NCBI GenBank assembly: GCA_016630905.1
Contig: WBMQ01000001.1
Location: forward strand, 2,604,001-2,668,000
DNA length: 64,000 nucleotides
DNA from: Capillidium heterosporum
Lineage: Eukaryota > Entomophthoromycota > Entomophthoromycetes > Entomophthorales > Capillidiaceae
Direction: 5' to 3'
Part shown: positions 56,355-64,000 of the stretch, in pieces
How the letters are laid out: every line of letters starts with the position of its first letter
Position numbering within the stretch: the stretch's first letter is position 1
Made by a program: the position numbers and the translations under genes
The notes under the pieces: model-generated
What the model was told of the DNA's origin: nothing
What the model saw: the letters and a program-made list of their open reading frames with translations, nothing else
Database searches by the model: none

Positions 56355-57924
56355 ATGTCGAGATATAAAAACGTATCAAAAGATGTAGTCAGCTTAAAAG
56401 ATACTTTGACCAAGCAAAAGGTATTTTAAATTGATGGTTTTAACCACTAAATACTTTTAGATAAGTGAACCTACGAAAGACATCAAGGATCAAGAAGTTA
56501 TTATCGATCTTAGTGTTACAGAAGCAGTTATAGATCTTACATTGGAGAACGATAAGTCCCGCACTACTTTTTTGGAAAAATCAGCTTGTAAAATTCCTAA
56601 ATTAGACATCAACAATTCAAAACGACTCCCAATAAAGGATGAAATCCATGTTAATGAGGAAGAGTCGGATGAACATGATAGAAGTGTTCAATTCCCTGAG
56701 AGTAAGTTGAGACTTTTAACCAAAGCTAGGTACAATCTCAAGCTTAGTGAGGAAGACCAGAAGGTTCAAGATGGAAGGATGCTAAAAAAGCTTAAACTAG
56801 TTTTCAATAATGACCCCATTCTTATGGACTACAAAGCACCAAAGGATCCTGATATCAACCCTTATAAAAAAGCCACTACTATAACGACTACAAGATTTGT
56901 TGAGACGATCAAAGAGCTATGCGCTCGTCAGGTATAGCCTACTTATGTGCCATACTAATATTTGTACCAGGAAATCTACCAGCCTAACCCTAAATATATG
57001 GATGGTCAACCCGAGTTAACTTGGAACGACCGATACAAGACGATATATTGGCTGATGACCCTACATCTGAGAAATAGACTGGGATCTGACTCCTTTTTCG
57101 TCGCCGTCAACCTCTTTGACCGATTCCTGTCCAAGCGTTCAGTTAAGAAGAGCAAAATTAAAGATATTGCGCTTACCTGCCTCTTTGTCGCCGCCAAATT
57201 GGAGGACCAAAGGCACCCTCACGTCTCCGAATTCATCAGGCGTAGTGAGTTGAAGTTGGATGCCCCGCAGATCCAAAAGTACGAGTACTACCTCATAGTG
57301 ACCCTAGATTTCGAGCTACGATGTCCATCTGCCATGGACTTTGTCTCCAGATTTGATCGAGTCTCCACTCGCAGTTCAGGGATTAAAATTATGGCTCGGT
57401 ACCTCCTAGAACTTGCTGCCCTCGATACCAAGATGCTAGCCCATCAGCCAACCGTCCAAGCGGCGTCAGCCCTATCTCTTTGCCAAAAGATGATGGATAA
57501 GGAGCCTTGGGTTATAAAGAACCCCGGCGTAAATATAAGCTGGGAATCGATCAAGACCTGCTCCCAGCAGATGCTTGACCTAGTTGCCCATCATCTGAAG
57601 ACCCCATCCTATACCAAATACTCGCACCCAAACTACATGAAGATGTCCATAGTTGCCCACGAGTGGTGTATCCGCAACAAACACAAGTACCGGCAGCTAC
57701 GGGCTAACGTCCGACCTAGCCCTGCCGATCCAGACGACTCGGAGTCTCTCCCCAAGCGAACTCGGAATAATCCCGATGATCCTAGTCCTTTAAAATCCCT
57801 CACTGACAAATCTATGATCGGTTATATGGAGCTACAGAATTTGAACCAGCAGGAAGAAAGGAAGAACAGTGGAGATACACTACTCCAAGGTCGGCTGAAA
57901 GATACCTTTTCGCAAATCAAATGA
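56355..57924 (+). CDS. B-type (G2/mitotic) cyclin
   Basis: Regulatory partner of Cdk1, controlling entry into mitosis. Exons 56355-56420, 56461-56931 and 56971-57924 (introns 40 and 39 nt), 496 residues. The N-terminal ~170 residues are unstructured and highly charged. The cyclin box begins at about residue 185: YMDGQPELTWNDRYKTIYWL (normally MRxILVDWL), HLRNRLGSDSFFVAVNLFDRFLS, ALTCLFVAAKLEDQRHPHVSEF, IQKYEYYLIVTLDFELRCPS. The second cyclin fold follows (FVSRFDRVSTRSSGIKIMARYLLEL, SALSLCQKMM). The WNDRYKTIYWLM replacement of the MRAILVDW hallmark makes it a divergent member, perhaps a lineage-specific B cyclin. A clear destruction box (RxxL) was not found by eye near the N terminus. Confidence 0.85.
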
Positions 57925-58499
57925 TTTTAAAAGTTCCGTTACTTTAACCAAGTCAAAAGTTGTCAGATGTTTATATTTGACCAATAAACTGATAAATTTA
58001 GCTAGAATAATTTTTTGAATTATAGTCTATTTCAATTATATATCTTGTACATATTATCTTTTAGCATTAAAGCTTATAGCCACTTCACTTACACATTGCT
58101 GTATAGCCTTATTTTAGTTTCACATTGTTTATATAAACTTTAAATATATCAAATTATCACTTTGATTTTTTACTTAGTATTAATCTCAAAGTTGACGACA
58201 GCTTTCTATACAATTAACTTGAATACTGAAAGGTACATGTACGATCAAGTTTCAAAAGCTCCCAGCTAATAAATATAAACTTCATATAAAGAAGGCTTAC
58301 CTGAATATATACTTGCCTATATAAGATGAAGTAGATTTGATTCAACTATCCATGTATTCAAATATAACTACATTTTGATCTATCTGGCCTGTTTTCTATA
58401 GAAGAATTAATCCTTTAACTACATTTTAAAATTATATAAAGTACTTATTTACGACTTTAGAACACTAACTACAAGCCTAACAAAGCTCTTTGCTCTTTA
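57925..58499. other. AT-rich spacer between convergent genes
   Basis: 3' flanks of the cyclin and frataxin genes. AATAAACTG near 57984 is a polyadenylation-like signal. Nothing else seen. Confidence 0.6.
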
Positions 58500-59134
58500 T
58501 TAAAGTTCAAGTGCGACGTCTTTATTCAAAAGCTGGCTCAACTCCTTGCTTAAAAGTTCATCCAAAGTAGTTTGGTCTCTACTGTAAAACCAGATCTTTT
58601 CATTCGCACAATAGTCGTACCGTTTGGGACCACTTTATATAAAAAATGTTAATCCATCTTTCCAACTTAGAAAATAAGCTTACCTAATTGGGGAAGATAA
58701 CCAAATTTGTTTGTTAGGTGGTTGCTTGTTGATGACGAAAGTTCCTTTACTTCCCAACTTTAAATTTAAAACTCCGCTCTACATAAGGTGTTAAAAGGAA
58801 GTAAAATGGGCAAATAGTACCGAATATTCGACGTCGTACTGACTACCCTCATCGACATTTTGGACTAAATCTTCGAGTTGGTCCAACAACTTTGTCATGG
58901 TACCTTCCGATAGAGTGTAGTATTGGTTGGGATCTAACTGGCTAAAAATAATAATTTACAAACCAAAATGTAAAAAATAAAGTACCTTATCTCAAATTTG
59001 CTGGCACCGTTGTAAAGTTTCAAGTTCGAATGGATGTTTCGCTGGCTGATAAATGTAGGAAATAAGTAACTTTTGGTTGGTACGTTAGCTCGTAGTAAAG
59101 CTACTTTCCTAAGCAGTCGGATACCTCTTTGCAT
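58500..59134 (-). CDS. YFH1: Frataxin (mitochondrial iron-sulfur cluster assembly activator)
   Basis: Stimulates sulfur transfer on the ISCU/NFS1 complex in the mitochondrial matrix. Exons (minus): 58986-59134, 58821-58941, 58684-58778 and 58500-58632, 165 residues. Residues 1-40 are an Arg-rich presequence ([19 protein letters not shown]...NIHSNLK). The frataxin fold follows: acidic first helix [22 protein letters not shown], then SGVLNLKLG, the hallmark [36 protein letters not shown], ending [18 protein letters not shown]. It has the conserved acidic ridge and Trp. Length fits yeast (174) and the introns are 44, 42 and 51 nt. Relevant to the siderophore theme only by shared iron metabolism. 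Confidence 0.95.
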
Positions 59135-60014
59135 CTTCTAGTGTCTATTGATAAAGTTTCTATTTCTTGATATTTTGAAAAGCTTGAAGCTTTTGTTGAA
59201 TTTTGGTTGAAATGGTGCCAGCTTGCTAAAAAATTGCAAGTTCGGTAAATATCGCTATTATCAATTTATAACAGTTTCAAATATACACCTGTACATTTAT
59301 GGCTGAAATATAAAATAGAGCTATTTACGGTTTTTTATCTATCATATAGACATGTTGTATTAACGTAACCTCTGTTTGTACTATATAACATATATAGCTT
59401 TGAAATTCAAATAGACCTGAGTCCAGTAACTCAAGCTTTTCCTATAATAGTAACCACCTACCATTAAAATATTTCAAATATGCTCAAGTATTTATATATA
59501 TATGTGATGTCTTATACATCTATATAGTACTGATGGTTTATAAACCTATGAATTTGTTGGCAACATTGGGTTTATGAATTGATAAGTTGGGTTATCTTAC
59601 ATAGTCTACCAATTCTATTCAGCTTATTTTGGTGAGAATTATAAATGATAGAGGAAATTAGTATACAATAGTAAATAGTCTTGGCTAAAAACCTGAGACT
59701 CTAAGACATCATTGTATTATATATTCTATACATAAACTTCAATAGATCAAGGTGTAAAAAGTCAAATTCATAGATATAGCAACATACGCAGTAAATATAT
59801 TTAGGATAGGTATCTTATCACTACAGTTTATACATTTAAAATAAATAAAATAGACATATATATATTTACTATTAAATACTTGAAAGTTGAACACAGATCC
59901 ACATAAACATATGCTATATAAGCAATGAGGATCGAAGAATAGCTTTAATGCTTTGCCGTCGCCATAACCTTATTAATAAGGATATATATGTGTTTAAAGA
60001 ATATTTAGTATAAA
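59135..60014. other. AT-rich spacer
   Basis: Frataxin promoter and low-complexity AT sequence up to tRNA-Ser. Nothing else recognised. Confidence 0.55.
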
Positions 60015-60096
60015 GGCAGTTTGTCCGAGTGGTTAAGGAGTCAGACTCGAAATCTGATGGGCTCTGCCCGCATAGGTTCAAATCCTGTAGCTGTCG
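60015..60096 (+). tRNA. tRNA-Ser (CGA)
   Basis: Class II cloverleaf of 82 nt: acceptor GGCAGTT/AGCTGTC with two G-U pairs, D-arm TCCGAGTGGTTAAGGA, anticodon stem TCAGA/TCTGA with loop CTCGAAA (anticodon CGA, reading TCG), long variable arm GGGCTCTGCCC, and T-arm ATAGGTTCAAATCCTGT. No intron. A T-rich terminator lies near 60108. Confidence 0.93.
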
Positions 60097-61051
60097 TTTA
60101 TAAATTCTTTTTGGCAGCTTTTTTGTTTTTACATAGTTTGGGAATTATAATAAGTAATTAGAGTATCAACTACTGTAAATATACTACACATGTACATTAG
60201 TGGATCATATTAGCTTTACCTAGCAATTTGTTTTCCTTTCTTACAGTCAATATTAGGCCTCTATATTAGATTATTAACCATTCTTTTTAAACTATGATGA
60301 GCTGTACCTTTTTTCGTGATGTTTACAGTACTAATGATGGAAATATGATAGAAAGGTATACAAATATCAAGATTAAATCGTAAGTTATGAGCTAAAATAG
60401 TCTATAAATCACTTTATTTAAGCTCTATCTAGCCAATCTTGAACAAATTCATACTATTGAAGCTTTCCCTATCTTTAAAAGAAACTAATGGGTCCATTTT
60501 ACTTTTAAGCTACCTTATAAATTTGGGATCAAAGCTTTGCAACTCAACATACATAAAGCAGAGCAAGTTCAACAGTAATCAAATCCATCACTTTATAAAA
60601 ATTACTGGATATTTTTCCAAATCCTTGTAGCTTAAAGACCAAGCTTTGCAATCCCGGCATACAAGCCACATCCTATCTAATAAAATGTATATGAGCTTCA
60701 CACAGGCAACCAAACTGTAGGTAGTACAGTTGTATCATATATCGTGGGAATGAAAACCAATGATCCTTTATATAGTTCTCAAAAAATTAGCACAGAAATT
60801 CAGCAGGTTGATGTTAGTGATATAGTTAAGGCACTCTTTTGAAATAACTTCATTGAAGATTCTATCGAATGTCGCTTTTATAATTTTGGAAGGGTACCTC
60901 GATCATTTAACAGAAGCTTGGAAAGGCTAGGATTGTTAAGATGGCTTTAAAATAGTTTCAGTGTGTAAGTTGAAAAGCTTTAGGTCAGAAAATACTTTGG
61001 AAATTATAGATGGCTGTTAGAAGGTGGAGTTGCAAGTTCGAATTATTGGTT

Positions 61052-61542
61052 TCATAAGCATAGAGTTATATATGCAGTCAAAAAATTAGCAATTGAAAAA
61101 GTACAGTTATACAAGTTAAGCCTTATAGGTTTGGGTACGATGACATTTAAGACATTGTAATGACTTTTAGATACAAAACCAAACATTACAGTTATGCTTT
61201 TGGTGATATCCGTCAGTTGAATAAACCTTTCTACTATTGAATTGTTGAAATATATACTTGAAAGTATCAGGCTTCCTAACATTTCGGACAACTAAATTTA
61301 AAAGTCCATCATCCGTCTCGAATAGAAACTCTAAAAGGTGTTTCTTAGTAACTACATATTCCAATTCTAGATATATATATTGGACACGAAAAATTCCGGC
61401 TCTTGTCACAGTTCGAATAGTAAGTATGTTCTTCCACTGACATCTTGATACTCTTGGATAGTCATTGGAAATTAGTACATCTATATACACCCAGCCTCTC
61501 GAAAATTTCTCCAGCTAACTTGTGAGGTAGTTGGTTCAACAT
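61052..61542 (-). pseudogene. Possible F-box-like gene remnant with two frame breaks
   Basis: On the minus strand an ATG at 61542 opens MLNQLPHKLAGEIFERL, which looks like the start of an F-box. After about 17 residues the frame closes, and the next frame carries LELEYVVTKKHLLEFLFETDDGLLNL to 61167. A third frame then carries VERFIQLTDITKSITVMFGFV to 61052. Three protein-like pieces in order and on one strand suggest a decayed gene. No homologue is recognised beyond the F-box impression. Confidence 0.3.
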
Positions 61543-61782
61543 CTCACAAGCTTTTACTCAAATTGACTCTCGTTTCTAATCTTGATTCTAAACTCTTGAA
61601 AAGTAGTTTGAATCTAATTGTATGTTGTGATAAGAATGTGTATCTGCAGTAAGCAAATTATATGCGTTAGATTGGGACATTCTTTTATTTTACTGGGCAG
61701 GTTCTACAGAAGCTTCATTTGCCGCCATCATGCTATTCTAAATTAAAGGTATCTTATTAGAAAATTTATTATGGATATACTA

Positions 61783-61938
61783 CATTTAATTTGGCACGGG
61801 TTGTTGAAAGTGGTTTACACGTTTTCAATACCAGTCATTTAGCCTTATCTATGGGTGCCTTTATCTCAAGCTACAGTGCTTTATTACAGGGAGCGCCTTG
61901 TACTCCACATTACATTCAAACATATTGTAAAGTATAGT
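61783..61938 (+). pseudogene. Coding-like fragment, membrane-protein-like, no start
   Basis: An open stretch reads FNLARVVESGLHVFNTSHLA and continues LSMGAFISSYSALLQGAPC to a TAG at 61936-61938, with strong protein character and a hydrophobic helix. A hydrophobic piece (LLFYWAGSTEASFAAIMLF) lies upstream in another frame. No ATG or consistent splice sites join them. Probably an orphan exon or remnant, weakly reminiscent of TMEM135-like proteins. Confidence 0.25.
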
Positions 61939-62175
61939 GTTGCTCTAGGTCGGGGCCAAAGGTCTTATGCTTAGTATGAAATAATGGATGGGATTTTGGT
62001 AATTTAGGCCAAACTAAAAGTTTACTAAACTTTAGCTTAGGAGTTCTTGCGTAAGCAATTGAAGACTGAAACTTTGCAGCATTACAAAAGCTCAAAGTAT
62101 ACAAGAATTGTAACCAAACTCATTTTTAGAATTTATCAAGAGCCTAGAAAGCTATTAGAACGCATATTTAACACT

Positions 62176-64000
62176 ATGGTAAGTATACATCTACATTTGA
62201 ATATAACTAAAGGCATAGGTTTCCCCATCTTTATTAACTTTATTAATTTTTAATTGGATAGTTGCTACGATTCCGTTCCAGTCAAGGTACTTTTCGACTC
62301 GAATTTACCGGTCAAGAACCTTTCATCTACCTACATGAAAAAGTAATTCAACTGTCTAATTCAGTACTAATTTAAACCTAAAGGTGTTGGAGCACCTTAA
62401 GTTACCAAACACAGCAGGTTTAGTTTATGCAACCGATCAGCTGGGAAAGAATGTTATGAATATCGACCCCAATTCAAGCTTAATTGCTCATAATCTCAGG
62501 TACATTTTCTTATTTCAATAACATATCTAAGACCGGTTAGCCATGGGGAAATGATATTTTTAGACTTTAACAAAGAGGATCTACCAACCTTTAAATCATC
62601 TACAGAAAGAGTCAAAATCGTTGAAGATGCGGTTGATGTTGAATTGGACGGTATGGATGGGATGATAAAGCGATCCAAAGATCAGAAATTGTAGCATATT
62701 TTCCCGTCAATTTTAGTAATTGATTTTAATTTTTTTAGTTGCAAACATTCGGCAAATGGGATGTGTGACTACTGCATGCCACTCGAGGTAAATTTGTAAA
62801 GTTTAAGTGTGCTTATGTGTAGCCTTATGACCCGGAATATCTAGCCGAAAAGGGTATAAAGCATATGTCCTTCCATTCCTATTTGAGAAAGTTGTATCCC
62901 AAACACAAGAGAGGCTCCTCCAATTTCGACTCTTTCACCGCCCCGTTGGAGGAACTCGATTACAAGGTCAAGACAAATTGCTCTGGAGGCCATGCTCCAT
63001 GGCCTGAAAGTATCTGTACCAAGTGCCAGCCTAGTGCTATTACTTTACAACGACAGGTATTTAAGTTTACTTTTTAGTGGAAACTAAATAATATTAGACC
63101 TTCCGGTATGTCGATCACGTCGAGTTTGCTTCACCCCACGCTGTGGACAACTTCATTAGGTTCTGGAGGACGTCGGCCAGCCAACGGTTTGGGTATTTGC
63201 TGGGCAACTATGAAACTTACACGGAAGTGCCACTGGGTATTAAGGCGGTAGTCGAAGCCATTTACGAACCCTCTCAGGAGAACTCGGCTGATGAGCTGCA
63301 GGTCGATTTCAGTGAAGACGCCGAAGCCAAACTGCAGGCCACCGCCCAGCTCTTCAACCTGAAGATCGTAAGTTTCAATTCCAAACTAGTCTAATTTCAT
63401 AGGTTGGCATCATCTTCACCGACTTGATAGACAAGGGGCAGCGTGACGGTAAAGTCATCAGCAAACGGCACCTGAATTCCTACTTTTTATCGAGTCAGGA
63501 GTGCCACTTTGCTGCTGCCATGCAACGTAAGTACCCCAGCCCTTGCAAGTTCAGTAAGTTGGGAACCTTCGGCAGTAAGTTCGTAACCTGTGTCGTTACT
63601 GGAAATTCAGCAGGGGATATTGATGTCTCGGCTTACCAAATCTCGGACGCTGGTGTGGCCATGGTCGACGCTGATATCATCGAACCTTCAGTCCAGCCGG
63701 CTAAGATGCTGGTCAGAGAGGCCAACTCCAAGCGCTACGTCCCTGAGATCTTCTATAAGTTCAAAAACGAATACGGGGTCACCGTTAAACAGAATGCGAT
63801 ACCTTCTTTCCCCGTCGAATATTTGATTGTCAACGTAAATTAACCAATCCACAGTGCCTTATTAATATATATTTCTAGGTTACTCACGGGTTCCCTTCCC
63901 AACCGACTCCGATGTTCAAATCCATCGAGGGTTTTCCCATTGTCAACCGTAACTTTGAGTCGGGTTCGCTACTCCTACTCAAGCAACGTATCGACAGGTT
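62176..64000 (+). CDS. NPL4: NPL4, Cdc48/p97 cofactor (right end cut by window)
   Basis: With Ufd1 it recruits ubiquitinated substrates to Cdc48 for extraction from membranes and complexes. Exons: 62176-62178 (ATG alone), 62262-62342, 62384-62499, 62541-62690, 62739-62787, 62823-63056, 63098-63367, 63403-63834 and 63879-64000 (partial). The start [16 protein letters not shown] matches the ubiquitin-like N-terminal domain, like yeast MLIRFRS. Then come the zf-NPL4 fold ([43 protein letters not shown]), an MPN-like domain ([58 protein letters not shown]) and continuing NPL4 sequence. The initiator-only first exon is followed by an 83-nt intron. The C-terminal part lies beyond the window. Confidence 0.92.

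Larger units (their letters stand above)
60097..62175. other. 2.1-kb spacer with gene remnants
   Basis: Gene-poor, but contains two coding-like broken segments described separately (61052-61542 minus, about 61783-61938 plus) and the NPL4 promoter. The rest is AT-rich. Confidence 0.5.

Overview
The window is nuclear DNA of a fungus, most likely an early-diverging zygomycete-type lineage; Entomophthorales or Conidiobolus relatives fit best, but that is inference. The evidence is spliceosomal introns of about 32-84 nt (mostly 35-50) with GTA-type donors and TAG/AAG acceptors, AT-rich gene-poor spacers, fungal housekeeping proteins, and two NRPS-independent siderophore (IucA/IucC) synthetases. 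Rhizoferrin made by such enzymes is known from Mucorales and Entomophthorales. No virus, transposon, rRNA or CRISPR array was recognised.

Positions 1-28.8 kb are an accessory-looking, gene-sparse half. They hold a Ras exchange factor (3-3719), a secreted CAP-domain protein with a Pro/Gln/Gly tail (4856-6049), two paralogous siderophore synthetases (7629-9428 and 12362-14161), a secreted Asn/Ser repeat protein (15384-16772, minus), a Ser-rich protein (17838-18599, minus), a tandem pair of S28-type secreted peptidase homologues that both appear to lack the nucleophilic serine (20803-22231 and 23285-24712), and an alpha-arrestin with PPxY motifs (27488-28823). Spacers here reach 2-3 kb.

Positions 30-64 kb are a denser housekeeping half: VPS37 (ESCRT-I), ribosomal protein eS1, an SPX-domain/aspartoacylase-like fusion, UTP10 (ribosome biogenesis), a short acidic protein, an F-box/LRR protein, SF3B4 (U2 snRNP), S-formylglutathione hydrolase, tRNA-Gly(GCC), a TRM2-type tRNA methyltransferase, eIF5, mitochondrial uS14m, a B-type cyclin, frataxin, tRNA-Ser(CGA), and NPL4 running off the right edge. 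The genes are not organised as an operon. Two divergent pairs share short spacers (UTP10/42521 gene, uS14m/cyclin).

Themes: iron (two siderophore synthetases with GATA-type sites upstream, plus frataxin) and secreted or host-facing proteins (CAP, Asn-repeat protein, S28 homologues). Four genes carry a single-base reading-frame break at about 8625, 20850, 28060 and 50050. These may be real lesions or assembly indels and need read-level checking. The most striking signals are a 238-bp block, identical by eye, covering the promoter and signal-peptide start of both S28 homologues and holding a heat-shock-element-like palindrome; the SPX-aspartoacylase fusion; and the 28-residue Asn-ladder repeats.
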